NCBI RefSeq assembly: GCF_001693735.1
Contig: NZ_LWDV01000005.1
Location: 65,522 to 129,521, forward strand
Origin: Orenia metallireducens
GTDB lineage: Bacteria; Bacillota; Halanaerobiia; Halobacteroidales; Halobacteroidaceae
Reading direction: 5' to 3'
Length of the DNA: 64,000 nt
Part shown: one piece after another, positions 55,922-64,000 of the stretch
Layout of the letters: every line of letters begins with the position of its first letter
Position numbering within the stretch: position 1 is the first letter of the stretch
Made by a program: the position numbers and the translations under genes
Notes under the pieces: generated by a model
Told to the model about the DNA's origin: nothing
The model's database searches: none
The model's input: the letters and a program-made list of their open reading frames with translations, nothing else

Positions 55922-57628
55922 ATGCCGGACAAAGAGGTAGGCGCTGGTAATAAAGGGGAATTTAAGAAGGTTAAAGTAGTTAATAAACTTAGATTTGGTA
56001 GTATTTTTAATAGAATTTTAGGAATCTTATTGGCTATTACTCTTGGGGTTACTTTGGCTGTAGGTAGTTTTTCTTATTTTTATTTTAGAGATTCATTGTT
56101 AGAAACTTCTAAGAAGCAATTGATGATGATTTCTCGTTCTGTGGCTTCAAGGGTGCATAAGACAATAGAAGATAAGCTTACTACTAGTAATATAAGGGTA
56201 GATAGCTTGACACCAGATATGGTCTTCTTTATGACCATGACTGATATTCAAACCGAAATTCAGAATAGTTATTTAGAGGTCTTCCAATCTTTAAATTTAA
56301 CGGGTAATATATATCTTATCGATACAGAAGGAAGAGTTTTATATCATAGTAACGGCGAAAATAAAATAAATAATTATGGAGAAGCTGATTTTTTTAAGAA
56401 TAATATTGCTACAGCTAAAGAAAATAATAGTATTCATAATGAGGATAGTAATCGACCTATTATGGCTAGGATTTCTGCTGATGGCTATTTCAATAGAGAA
56501 GAGGAAGATATTAAGTACATGGGTGCTTATGCTAAAATAGGTTCTTATAATTGGACACTGGTTGTAGAGGCTAAAGAGGATGCTATTATTGCTACTGCAC
56601 GTAAAGTTAGAAATATGATTATTCTCTTTGGAATCGTTTTCACAATATTGGTTACTTTAATTGCTATTAAAATTTCTAAAAATATATCTAATCCAATTAA
56701 GAGTGCTACTGCGGGTATGAAGAGAATGGCTGAAGGTGACTTTACTACCTCTCTTGATATTAAAAGAAAAGATGAATTAGGTGAGTTAGCTACTAGTTTT
56801 AACCTGATGGCGAAAAAGCAGGCTACAATGATTAATGAGGTTAAGAGTGTTATTAATAGTCTTAACTCATCTAGTAGAGATTTATCTGTTAATTTGGAAA
56901 ACTTTACTCATGATGTTGATTCTACCTTGGATCAAGTAAATAGAATTTCTGCATCTACTGAAGAGGTATCTACTAATAGTGAAGAGGTAGCATCTATGGC
57001 TGAAGAGACCAAAAATATCGTTGTTGAAGGTAATAAAGCGATTAAATTGGTTATAGAACAGATGATAAATATTAAGAAGACTGTTCAAGAGTCAGTTGAG
57101 GTAATCAGTAACTTGGATAAGAAATCTCTACAGATTGGAGAGATTGTTCAATTAATCACTGTAATCTCTGAACAGACCAATTTATTAGCTTTAAATGCAG
57201 CTATTGAAGCTGCTAGAGCAGGAGAAGCAGGTAGAGGTTTTGCAGTAGTTGCAGATGAGATAAGAGATTTAGCAAGCCAGTCTTCTAAGGCTGCTGATAA
57301 GATATACGGTCTGATTAAAGAAACTCAGGATGAATCAGACAAAGCTGTGGAAGTGATTCAAAAGGGTACTAAAGAAGTAGAAAGTGGAGAAGTAGTCATT
57401 AATAGAGCTGGTAAAGCCTTTGAAGGAATTAAAGAGGCTACTAATGAGACAGCATTACAAATGGAACAAAGTAATGCTGCAACTCAAGATTTAGCAGCTA
57501 CTGCTGGAGAGGTAGTAAAGGTAGTTTATGATTTAGAAGATATTTCTCGTTCAATATCTAATATATCTATGGAGTTAGATAGTAAGTCAGAAAAGTTAGA
57601 GGAGTTGATTTCTCAATTTAAGGTTTGA
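55922..57628 (+). CDS. Methyl-accepting chemotaxis protein
   Basis: A 568-residue chemoreceptor: cytoplasmic N-tail, transmembrane helix 1 (about 36-58), a small extracytoplasmic Cache-like domain (about 60-228; [16 protein letters not shown]), transmembrane helix 2 (about 232-252), HAMP (about 253-307) and a signalling domain with [19 protein letters not shown]. Convergent with cheR, with a shared terminator. Ends in TGA. Confidence 0.93.
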   Translation: MPDKEVGAGNKGEFKKVKVVNKLRFGSIFNRILGILLAITLGVTLAVGSFSYFYFRDSLLETSKKQLMMISRSVASRVHKTIEDKLTTSNIRVDSLTPDMVFFMTMTDIQTEIQNSYLEVFQSLNLTGNIYLIDTEGRVLYHSNGENKINNYGEADFFKNNIATAKENNSIHNEDSNRPIMARISADGYFNREEEDIKYMGAYAKIGSYNWTLVVEAKEDAIIATARKVRNMIILFGIVFTILVTLIAIKISKNISNPIKSATAGMKRMAEGDFTTSLDIKRKDELGELATSFNLMAKKQATMINEVKSVINSLNSSSRDLSVNLENFTHDVDSTLDQVNRISASTEEVSTNSEEVASMAEETKNIVVEGNKAIKLVIEQMINIKKTVQESVEVISNLDKKSLQIGEIVQLITVISEQTNLLALNAAIEAARAGEAGRGFAVVADEIRDLASQSSKAADKIYGLIKETQDESDKAVEVIQKGTKEVESGEVVINRAGKAFEGIKEATNETALQMEQSNAATQDLAATAGEVVKVVYDLEDISRSISNISMELDSKSEKLEELISQFKV

Positions 57629-57634
57629 TAGATA

Positions 57635-57670
57635 AATAAAAGATGGCGAGTTAACTCGCCATCTTTTATT
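57635..57670. terminator. Bidirectional terminator between the chemoreceptor gene and cheR
   Basis: A perfect 36-bp palindrome (57635-57652 with 57653-57670). It overlaps the last five bases of cheR. Confidence 0.85.
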
Positions 57671-58436
57671 TTCTTCTGTAAAAAGAGTTGTATATTTTGT
57701 TTAAGTTAAATTCTTCAGGTTTAAGTAGGTACTCTGTATTACCTAAGAATAAAATACCACCATTAACTAAAGAATTGCTTAACTTAATAGTTAATTGGTC
57801 TTTTACTTCTTTTGTAAAGTAAATAAAGACATTTCTACATAGAATAAGATCTAAATTATTATCATATTTATCCTTTAATAAATCTAATCTGCCAAATTGT
57901 ACCCTACTCATAATCTTACGATCTAGTTGATAATAGTCATCTTTTTTAGTAAAATATTTGTTAAGGACTTTATCTGGTACTTTTTTAAGTGAGTTTTCTT
58001 TATACTTTCCTGCTCGAGCTTCTTGTAATATAGTAGGATCAATATCTGTAGCCTTGATTTGATATTTGTTAGGATCAATCCCCAATTCATTAAGAATGAT
58101 AGCTAAGGTATAAGCCTCGCATCCATTAGAAGAAGCAGCACTCCAAATTTTAACTTTATTCTTATTAGCAAATAATTCTGGGAAGATCTTGTTTTGTAGA
58201 TATTCGTAATTCTTTGGATTGCGATAGAATTCTGAGGTATTGATTGTCATATGCTCTAGAAATTCTTCCTGAAAATTACGGCTGTTATTTAATTTATCTA
58301 AACAGCTTCTATAATCACTAAGATTATGTTTTTTCATTAGATTATTAATTCTACGCTCGACTCTATTTCTTTTATAACTGCTAAGATCAACATTTATTTT
58401 ATTGGATACTTTACTTTGAAATTCGAGAAAATCCAT
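57666..58436 (-). CDS. cheR: Chemotaxis protein methyltransferase
   Basis: S-adenosylmethionine-dependent enzyme that methylates receptor glutamates for adaptation. N-terminal helical domain (about 1-75, with RVERRINNLMKKHNL) and methyltransferase domain; EFYRNPKNYEYL, ILCRNVFIYF and GILFLGNTE are typical. The usual SAM motif SAGCSTGEEPYS reads SAASSNGCEAYT here, a divergent form. 256 residues. It should act on the receptors in this window. Confidence 0.93.
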   Translation of the reverse strand: MDFLEFQSKVSNKINVDLSSYKRNRVERRINNLMKKHNLSDYRSCLDKLNNSRNFQEEFLEHMTINTSEFYRNPKNYEYLQNKIFPELFANKNKVKIWSAASSNGCEAYTLAIILNELGIDPNKYQIKATDIDPTILQEARAGKYKENSLKKVPDKVLNKYFTKKDDYYQLDRKIMSRVQFGRLDLLKDKYDNNLDLILCRNVFIYFTKEVKDQLTIKLSNSLVNGGILFLGNTEYLLKPEEFNLNKIYNSFYRRK

Positions 58437-58577
58437 TACTAACCTCCTTGTATTTACTTATATAATAGTATTAAAGCAAATATATGATATTATTAGATTA
58501 ATTCATTTTTAATGGAGTAAATCCTTTTTTTATAAAGAAATAATTGAATTTATTTTAATTTTAAGGAGATGATTTAA

Positions 58578-59372
58578 ATCAGTTTAGAAGTATGTACCTT
58601 AGCCAGTGGAAGTTCAGGAAATTCTATTTATGTTGGAACTAAGGATAAGAAGATACTAGTAGATGCTGGATTGAGTGGAAAACAGATTAATAATAAATTA
58701 AAAGAGGTAAATTTGAGGGTTGATGATTTAGATGCTATTTTATTAACCCATGAACACAGTGATCATATTCAAGGGGCTGGAGTATTATCTAGAAGGTGTA
58801 ATCTTCCTATTTATGCTACTAAAGGTACTTGGGAGGCAGCTGCTTCTAAACTTGGAAATATAGATGATAAGAATATGATTGTTATTGAAACTGATGCTTT
58901 TAGTATTGGTGATTGTTTGGTTAAGCCTTTTAGTATCTCCCATGATGCTAGGGAACCTGTGGGTTATACAATCAGTTTTAAGCAGACTAAAGTAGCAATT
59001 GCCACTGATATGGGAGAGGTTACTGATGAGGTAAGATCAGAGATTAATGATTCTGACCTAGTAATATTAGAATCAAATCATGATTTAGAAATGTTAAAAA
59101 TAGGACCCTATCCCTGGGCACTAAAGAAACGAATCATGGGAACACAAGGTCACTTATCAAATGATGATGCTGGAGCTGCTGTAGTAGAGCTAGCTAAAAA
59201 TTCTGTCTCCCGTATATTATTAGCTCATCTTAGCAAAGATAATAATGTACCGGAATTGGCTTTTTTGACTATCAAGAATATGCTTGTTGATGCAGGAATT
59301 AGTTTAGATAAGGATATAAAATTAGAGTTTGCTTTACAAGATAAAGTTAGTCCTCTGTATCAGATTGGTTAA
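58578..59372 (+). CDS. walJ: WalJ/YycJ family metallo-beta-lactamase-fold hydrolase, probable AUC start
   Basis: MBL-fold nuclease-like protein with metal motif THEHSDHIQG. The normal family N-terminus is encoded upstream of the first ATG/GTG/TTG start of this frame: ISLEVCTLASGSSGNS begins at ATC 58578, nine bases after AAGGAG (58563-58568), directly after an in-frame TAA. Starting there gives 264 residues, the usual length; the next TTG (58671) would cut off the LASGSSGNS motif. So the start is probably AUC, or an ATG mutated or misread. It heads walJ-htrA-rlmH, conserved in Firmicutes, but walR and walK are not adjacent. Confidence 0.85.
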   Translation: MSLEVCTLASGSSGNSIYVGTKDKKILVDAGLSGKQINNKLKEVNLRVDDLDAILLTHEHSDHIQGAGVLSRRCNLPIYATKGTWEAAASKLGNIDDKNMIVIETDAFSIGDCLVKPFSISHDAREPVGYTISFKQTKVAIATDMGEVTDEVRSEINDSDLVILESNHDLEMLKIGPYPWALKKRIMGTQGHLSNDDAGAAVVELAKNSVSRILLAHLSKDNNVPELAFLTIKNMLVDAGISLDKDIKLEFALQDKVSPLYQIG

Positions 59373-59397
59373 AAATAATAAAGGTGAGGTGGACAAG

Positions 59398-60585
59398 ATG
59401 GATCTTTTTTCTAAGGGGGATCATTATGAATTTAAGTCAACATTTAAATCTTATTTTATTATAGCAGTAATCTCTTTTTTATTAGGTGCAGGGTTATTGT
59501 ATTTTTTCTCACAACAGATAGCTCTTAATTCTCAACCTGAGAAGGTTAACGAGAATTTATTAGAGGGGACAAGCTCTAATGCAGAAGATAATTTGGAGCA
59601 GGAAGTTGCTAGTCAACAGGTTACTAAAGTAGATGATAAGAAGTTAAGTGTTGTAGATGTAGTAAAGGAAGTAGGTCCTGGTATTGTTAAGATTAAGACT
59701 GTTAGAGAAAGAGTAGTCTATGATTTTTTTGCTCGCAGAACTGAGCAAGAGGTAGAAGGAGAAGGCTCTGGAGTTATTTTAAATAAGGAAGGTTATATTA
59801 TTACAAATAACCATGTAGTTGAGGGGGCTAATCAGATTAGGGTAATTTTTCCTAAAGATGATATAGACTACTTAGGAAAGGTAGTTGGACGTGATCCAAT
59901 TACAGATTTAGCAGTGGTAAAGATTGATGTAGAAGATTATGATTTACCAATTTTAGAGTTTGGTGATTCAGCGAAATTAGAGGTAGGACAATTGGCTATT
60001 GCAATTGGTAACCCTTATGGATTCTCTAATACCGTTACTACTGGTGTAATCAGTGCTTTAAATAGAGATTTGCCTATTCAAGAAGGGGTAGAATTGACCA
60101 ATATGATTCAAACCGATGCTGCAATTAATCCAGGTAATAGTGGTGGAGCTTTGCTAGATGGAGTAGGAAGAGTAATTGGTATTAATACTGCTATTATCCA
60201 ACAAGCCCAAGGTTTAGGATTTGCTATTCCAATTAATATAGCCAAGGAGATAGCCAAGCAGTTAATTAAAGATGGTAGAATTATCAGACCTTGGATTGGA
60301 ATTTATGGGATGGACATCAGCCCTGAGAGTGCTAAAGAATATGGTTTTGCCAAAGATTCTGGAATTTATGTGGTTAAAGTTATAGAAGGTAGCCCTGCAG
60401 AAGATAGTGGATTAGAGCAGGGGGATATAATTACTGAGGTAGCAGGTCAAGAGGTTGATAGTATGGATAGCTTGAAAGATATTTTGAAAAATTACCAGAT
60501 TAATGATAAAATTAAATTATTAGTTCACAGAGGAAATAAGTCTCTTACTCTTGAATTAAAGCTTAAGGAGAGACCAATAGAATAG
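59398..60585 (+). CDS. htrA: HtrA/DegP-like serine protease
   Basis: Membrane-anchored quality-control protease of 395 residues: one N-terminal transmembrane helix (about 17-38), trypsin-like domain with His in NNHVVEGAN, Asp in ITDLAVVKI and Ser in INPGNSGGALL, and one C-terminal PDZ domain (about 295-390). ATG 59398 with GAGGTGG upstream; the longer frame overlapping walJ has no good site. Confidence 0.95.
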   Translation: MDLFSKGDHYEFKSTFKSYFIIAVISFLLGAGLLYFFSQQIALNSQPEKVNENLLEGTSSNAEDNLEQEVASQQVTKVDDKKLSVVDVVKEVGPGIVKIKTVRERVVYDFFARRTEQEVEGEGSGVILNKEGYIITNNHVVEGANQIRVIFPKDDIDYLGKVVGRDPITDLAVVKIDVEDYDLPILEFGDSAKLEVGQLAIAIGNPYGFSNTVTTGVISALNRDLPIQEGVELTNMIQTDAAINPGNSGGALLDGVGRVIGINTAIIQQAQGLGFAIPINIAKEIAKQLIKDGRIIRPWIGIYGMDISPESAKEYGFAKDSGIYVVKVIEGSPAEDSGLEQGDIITEVAGQEVDSMDSLKDILKNYQINDKIKLLVHRGNKSLTLELKLKERPIE

Positions 60586-60590
60586 AGTTT

Positions 60591-60621
60591 TAAAGGGCTA
60601 GCTTATAGCTAGTCTTTTAAT
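60591..60621 (+). terminator. Weak hairpin between htrA and rlmH
   Basis: GGCTAGCT and AGCTAGTC form a stem, followed by TTTTAATTT. Partial terminator at most. Confidence 0.45.
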
Positions 60622-60638
60622 TTGAAAGGATGATTAAG

Positions 60639-61118
60639 ATGAAAGTTAGAGTGATTGCTGTTGGAAAGATTAAAGAGAGTTACATTAATCAGGGGATTGA
60701 TGAATTTGTTAAAAGGCTACAGAGGCATACCTCTTTAGAGGTAATTGAGATCAAGGATGAGAAGATATCTGGAAATTTAAGCTCTTCTGAAATGAATCAG
60801 ATTAAGGAAGCAGAAGGTGATAAAATTATAGAGAAGATAGATAATCGATCTTATACAATTGCCTTAGACCCTCAAGGTAAACCTATGAGTTCTGAAGGAC
60901 TTGCTAAGTCTATTAATAATTTACAGGTACAAGGCTATAGCAGTATTGAATTTATTATCGGTGGGGCATTGGGGTTACATGAAAATGTGAGAAAGAGTGC
61001 AGACTATATCTTAAGCTTCTCCCATATGACCTTTACCCATCAGATGGCTAGATTGATTCTTTTAGAGCAGGTCTATCGTGCTTTTAAGATTATGAAGAAT
61101 GAGCCTTATCATTTATAA
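60639..61118 (+). CDS. rlmH: 23S rRNA (pseudouridine1915-N3)-methyltransferase
   Basis: SPOUT-class methyltransferase of 159 residues, the exact usual length. MKVRVIAVGKIKESY at the start, IIGGALGLHENV and the C-terminal LEQVYRAFKIMKNEPYH are diagnostic. ATG 60639 is preferred over ATG 60630, which lies inside the GAAAGGA site. Acts on 70S ribosomes. Confidence 0.97.
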   Translation: MKVRVIAVGKIKESYINQGIDEFVKRLQRHTSLEVIEIKDEKISGNLSSSEMNQIKEAEGDKIIEKIDNRSYTIALDPQGKPMSSEGLAKSINNLQVQGYSSIEFIIGGALGLHENVRKSADYILSFSHMTFTHQMARLILLEQVYRAFKIMKNEPYHL

Positions 61119-61209
61119 TGATTTAATAAAGATACCTTAAAGGATAATTGACCTTTATAGAGAATAATTACTAGTAAGTAACTACATATAATTTTAGGAG
61201 GTTAGATCA

Positions 61210-61719
61210 ATGTTAGCAGAGAAATTATTAGAAGAATTGAATGAACAGGTAAGATATGAGTATGAATCAGCTCATTATTATTTAGCTATAGCAGCTTATT
61301 TTAAGTCAGAGGATTTAGAAGGATTTGCCCATTTCTTTGAAATTCAAGCAGAAGAAGAGCGTTTTCATGCCCAGAAGTTCTCAAACTTTATTGATGAGAT
61401 GGGTGAAAGGTTAATTATGAAAGCATTAGGAGAGCCTAGAAATGAATTTGACTCTATTGCTGATGCAATTAAGTATGCTTTACACCATGAACAAGGTGTT
61501 ACTAAGCGAATCTATAAATTGATGGATATTGCCCAAGAAGAGAGTTGTTATCCAGCAATTAGTATGTTACAATGGTTTGTTGATGAGCAGGTTGAAGAGG
61601 AAGCAATGATGGATGGATTATTGAAGAAGGTAGAGCGAATTGGTGAGAATGGAAATGGAATCTATATGTTAGATAGCGAGTTAGCCCAAAGAACCTTTAC
61701 TCCACCTGCTGGAGAGTAA
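61210..61719 (+). CDS. ftn: Ferritin
   Basis: Iron-storage ferritin of 169 residues without heme-site features of bacterioferritin. Ferroxidase ligands lie in NEQVRYEYESAHYY, AEEERFHAQKF and WFVDEQVEEEA. AGGAGG precedes the ATG. Monocistronic, with its own terminator. Confidence 0.95.
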   Translation: MLAEKLLEELNEQVRYEYESAHYYLAIAAYFKSEDLEGFAHFFEIQAEEERFHAQKFSNFIDEMGERLIMKALGEPRNEFDSIADAIKYALHHEQGVTKRIYKLMDIAQEESCYPAISMLQWFVDEQVEEEAMMDGLLKKVERIGENGNGIYMLDSELAQRTFTPPAGE

Positions 61720-61738
61720 TAGCTAGTACATATATAGG

Positions 61739-61764
61739 AGCTCCCTTAGTTGGGAGTTTTTTTT
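61739..61764 (+). terminator. Terminator after the ferritin gene
   Basis: A 7-bp stem (61739-61745 with 61752-61758) with one G-T pair, then a run of eight T. Confidence 0.8.
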
Positions 61765-61819
61765 ATTTTTTAAGTTTAAGTTGATAATAAGATTACTTAA
61801 ACTTAATCTAATAATTCTC

Positions 61820-61848
61820 TTGACACTTTCTATACTGAACGGTATAAT
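61820..61848 (+). promoter_or_regulatory. Perfect-consensus promoter of the TetR gene
   Basis: TTGACA (61820-61825), 17-bp spacer, TATAAT (61843-61848). The TetR-type operator overlaps the spacer and -10 box. Confidence 0.9.
61831..61846. promoter_or_regulatory. TetR operator, site 1
   Basis: TATACTGAACGGTATA, a 16-bp imperfect palindrome within the promoter. Matches the perfect site 2 at 62477 at 14 of 16 positions. Confidence 0.75.
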
Positions 61849-61889
61849 AAACTCAATAGTAAATAATACTATAGGAGATGATAGCTTAG

Positions 61890-62456
61890 ATGAATAATCG
61901 TGCTAAGATTATGGAGGTTGCAGTAAACCTCTTTGCTTCTCGGGGTTATGACGGAGTAGGTGTAAAAGAGTTAGCTGAAGAAGCAGGTGTTACTAAACCA
62001 ACTCTTTATCACTATTTTGGAAATAAGAAGGGATTACTAGAAGAGTTATTAGTAGAAAATTTTTCTAAAATGAATAACTTGGTTAAAGAAGCAACGATAT
62101 ACAATCATGATTTACCTTTTACATTGAATAAATTAGTATCTACTTATTTTAATTTTGCCAAAAATAATAAAACTTTTTATAGGATGCAATTAGCAATGGC
62201 ACTTGCACCAATAGATAGTGAATCTAATAAGGCTGTCTCAAAATTTATCAAAGAGCAACATAATATGGTGGAAGAACTTTTTATTCAAGCTGCAGAGGAT
62301 CATGGTAATATGAAAGGCAGGCATAAAGCCTATGCAGCTACATTATTAGGAATGATTAATACATACATAACTTTATCCTTGCGAGGCGATAGAGAGTTAA
62401 ATGATGAATTATTATATCAAGCAGTTCACCAATTTATGCATGGAATCTATTCTTAA
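61890..62456 (+). CDS. TetR-family transcriptional regulator
   Basis: A 188-residue repressor: helix-turn-helix at about residues 6-50 (VKELAEEAGVTKPTLYHYFGNK) and a ligand-binding domain. Two related palindromes, one in its own promoter and one in front of the GH13 gene 80 bases downstream, suggest that it represses both. The ligand is unknown; a maltodextrin or another small molecule could be the inducer, though TetR proteins rarely bind sugars. Confidence 0.92.
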   Translation: MNNRAKIMEVAVNLFASRGYDGVGVKELAEEAGVTKPTLYHYFGNKKGLLEELLVENFSKMNNLVKEATIYNHDLPFTLNKLVSTYFNFAKNNKTFYRMQLAMALAPIDSESNKAVSKFIKEQHNMVEELFIQAAEDHGNMKGRHKAYAATLLGMINTYITLSLRGDRELNDELLYQAVHQFMHGIYS

Positions 62457-62476
62457 TGGTTATTTTTTACCTCGAA

Positions 62477-62492
62477 TATACCGATCGGTATA
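62477..62492. promoter_or_regulatory. TetR operator, site 2 (upstream of the GH13 gene)
   Basis: TATACCGATCGGTATA, a perfect 16-bp palindrome 47 bases before the GH13 start codon. Confidence 0.8.
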
Positions 62493-62538
62493 GCAGCGGA
62501 TTTTAAATAAATTAAAAATTTATAAGGGGGAATTAGTT

Positions 62539-63906
62539 ATGAAAAGTTGGGCTTGTCAATCTGTTTTTTATCATATATATCCATTAGGTCTTTGTGGTGC
62601 TCCTTTGGAGAATGATTTTTCAGCACCTATTAATTATAGATTGGATAGAATATATGATTGGGTAGAACATCTTAAAGATATGGGTGTAAATGCAATGTAT
62701 TTAGGTCCTGTATTTGAATCGACTAGCCATGGTTATGATACGAAGGACTATTATCAGGTTGATCGCAGATTAGGAGATAATCAGAGCTTGGCTAGGTTAG
62801 TATCACATTTGAAAGGTAATGGAATTAGAGTAATTTTAGATGGTGTATTTAATCATGTGGGTAGAGATTTTTGGGCATTTCAAGATCTATTAGAGCAGGG
62901 GCAGAATTCAAAGTATTGTGACTGGTTTTCTGGTTTGAACTTTGAATACCAAAGCCCTTATGGTGACCCATTTACCTATGAAGCCTGGGAAGGTCATTAT
63001 AACCTAGTTAAATTAAACCTTAAGAATCCTGAAGTAAAAGATTATCTCTTTAATGCAGTTAAAGAATGGATTGAGCAATTTGATATTGCTGGGTTAAGAT
63101 TGGATGCTGCTGACTGTTTGGAGGTTGAATTTATCGTTGAATTGGGGGAATTTTGTAGAGGTTTAAGACCTGATTTTTGGATGTTAGGTGAGGTAATACA
63201 TGGTGATTATAGGAAATGGGCTGGGGCTGCTATGATGGATTCTGTAACTAACTATGAGTGTTATAAAGGATTATATTCAAGCCATAATGATAAGAATTAT
63301 TTTGAGATTGCCTATTCTTTAAATCGTCAATTTGGAGAAGGGGGAATATATAAGCACCTACCATTATATAGCTTTGCAGATAATCATGATGTCAAGAGAA
63401 TAGCAAGTACCCTTGATAATCCTGCCCATTTGTACCCATTACATATTCTCTTATTTACTATGCCTGGTGTACCATCTATTTATTATGGTAGTGAATGGGG
63501 AATAGAGGGGAAGAAGGTTAATGGAGATGATGGACCACTTCGACCTGAGTTAGATATTAATGAAGTAGCTAAGAAGAGCCCAAATAGAGATTTACTAAGA
63601 CTAATTGCTTCTTTAGCAGAGTTAAGAAAAAGTTCTAAAGCATTATGCTATGGAAGTTATCAACAAATCTTTGTTGATCATCAGCAATTTGCTTTCTTAA
63701 GAGAGTATCAGGGAGAGAAGGTGTTAACAGTAGTAAATTCTTCGGATAAGCCTATTGATATTGAGTTAGAGTTTGATATAGAAGAGGGATATCAGTTAAG
63801 AGATTTATTAGAAGCTAAAACTTTTAGAATTAATAATGGGGTAATTAAGATTAAAGAAGTTCCAGCATCTTGGGGTTTAATTATGAAAGTAGAGAAGATT
63901 CAATAG
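62539..63906 (+). CDS. GH13 family alpha-amylase-type glycosidase
   Basis: Cytoplasmic (no signal peptide) alpha-glucan hydrolase of 455 residues. The four GH13 regions are present: DGVFNHVG, GLRLDAADCL (Asp nucleophile), WMLGEV (acid/base Glu) and FADNHD (transition-state Asp). A short beta-domain ends the protein. Length and missing N-terminal domain fit an intracellular maltodextrin-acting enzyme or a maltogenic amylase relative. GGGGG site upstream. It may process sugar imported by the malEFG-like system, which is inference. Confidence 0.92.
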   Translation: MKSWACQSVFYHIYPLGLCGAPLENDFSAPINYRLDRIYDWVEHLKDMGVNAMYLGPVFESTSHGYDTKDYYQVDRRLGDNQSLARLVSHLKGNGIRVILDGVFNHVGRDFWAFQDLLEQGQNSKYCDWFSGLNFEYQSPYGDPFTYEAWEGHYNLVKLNLKNPEVKDYLFNAVKEWIEQFDIAGLRLDAADCLEVEFIVELGEFCRGLRPDFWMLGEVIHGDYRKWAGAAMMDSVTNYECYKGLYSSHNDKNYFEIAYSLNRQFGEGGIYKHLPLYSFADNHDVKRIASTLDNPAHLYPLHILLFTMPGVPSIYYGSEWGIEGKKVNGDDGPLRPELDINEVAKKSPNRDLLRLIASLAELRKSSKALCYGSYQQIFVDHQQFAFLREYQGEKVLTVVNSSDKPIDIELEFDIEEGYQLRDLLEAKTFRINNGVIKIKEVPASWGLIMKVEKIQ

Positions 63907-63913
63907 TAATTAC

Positions 63914-63950
63914 AAGAGTACTCATCTATCTAGAAGAGTACTCTTATTTA
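63914..63950 (+). terminator. Terminator after the GH13 gene
   Basis: AAGAGTACTC (63914-63923) and GAGTACTCTT (63936-63945), then ATTTA. Weak T-tract. Confidence 0.65.
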
Positions 63951-64000
63951 AGAAGTGTGTTTTTAATTATTTATACTTTAAATTTATCTATTAAATTACT

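Overview
The window looks like the chromosome of a low-GC, anaerobic, endospore-related, diderm member of the Firmicutes, most like the Halanaerobiales (for example the Orenia/Halobacteroides group). The reasons are: AT-rich sequence with strong AGGAGG ribosome-binding sites and many TTG/GTG starts; Firmicutes gene order (walJ-htrA-rlmH); Rex, an LtaS-like protein and a GerAB-like germinant receptor subunit; anaerobic enzymes (pyruvate formate-lyase and its activase, rubrerythrin); and clear outer-membrane traits (a BamA/Omp85 protein, and a sugar-binding protein with a plain cleavable signal peptide instead of a lipobox). The species assignment is inference.

Layout. 1-2073: pflB (3' part) and pflA. 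2167-2994: coiled-coil lipoprotein. 3228-4613: gdhA pseudogene with four in-frame stops. 5121-7521: lipoprotein, MacB/FtsX-like permease and ATPase, with a 48-bp perfect palindrome inside the permease gene. 7698-18919: purine biosynthesis in two transcription units. The first (purD-purK-purE) starts with a tandem guanine + PRPP riboswitch; the second (purB-purC-purF-purM-purN-purH) starts with a guanine riboswitch alone. 19003-20944 (-): lysA-like decarboxylase with its TrmB-family regulator. 21243-22829 (-): ABC-F ATPase. 23204-26385: LtaS-like phosphoglycerol transferase and four small genes. 26470-28188 (-): BamA. 28749-36254: hybrid histidine kinase, lone receiver, PRD-type regulator, chemoreceptor and DUF4351 remnant. 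36345-37658 (-): LysR fragment and broken gerAB. 37878-46141: LysM protein, LysR regulator, patatin, the large single-chain purL, second patatin. 46277-50911: rubrerythrin and a malEFG-like sugar ABC transporter behind a long structured leader. 51278-52003: tRNA cluster Lys-Glu-Val-Asp-Phe. 52204-61719: tdk, P1 peptidase, lgt, rex, chemoreceptor, cheR, walJ-htrA-rlmH, ferritin. 61890-63906: TetR regulator and a GH13 glycosidase.

How the genes work together. All steps from phosphoribosylamine to IMP are represented: purF, purD, purN, purL, purM, purK/purE, purC, purB and purH. purL is unlinked, between two patatin genes. Guanine should shut both pur units, and PRPP should counteract termination only at the first. 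The malEFG-like importer lacks an ATPase gene here, and the GH13 enzyme lacks a signal peptide, so imported maltodextrins may be cut in the cytoplasm. The TetR regulator probably controls itself and the GH13 gene through two related palindromes. The LysR protein probably controls itself and the neighbouring patatin (possibly also purL) through a 39-nt element present upstream of both.

The least ordinary features are the tandem riboswitch with an interspersed repeat in its peripheral arm, the attenuator-like leader upstream of malE, two tandem structured elements ending in CACCA between tRNA genes, the 48-bp palindrome, the probable AUC start of walJ, and several families of interspersed palindromic repeats, concentrated in the pur and tRNA regions. 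No CRISPR array, complete insertion sequence, rRNA gene or prophage was seen.
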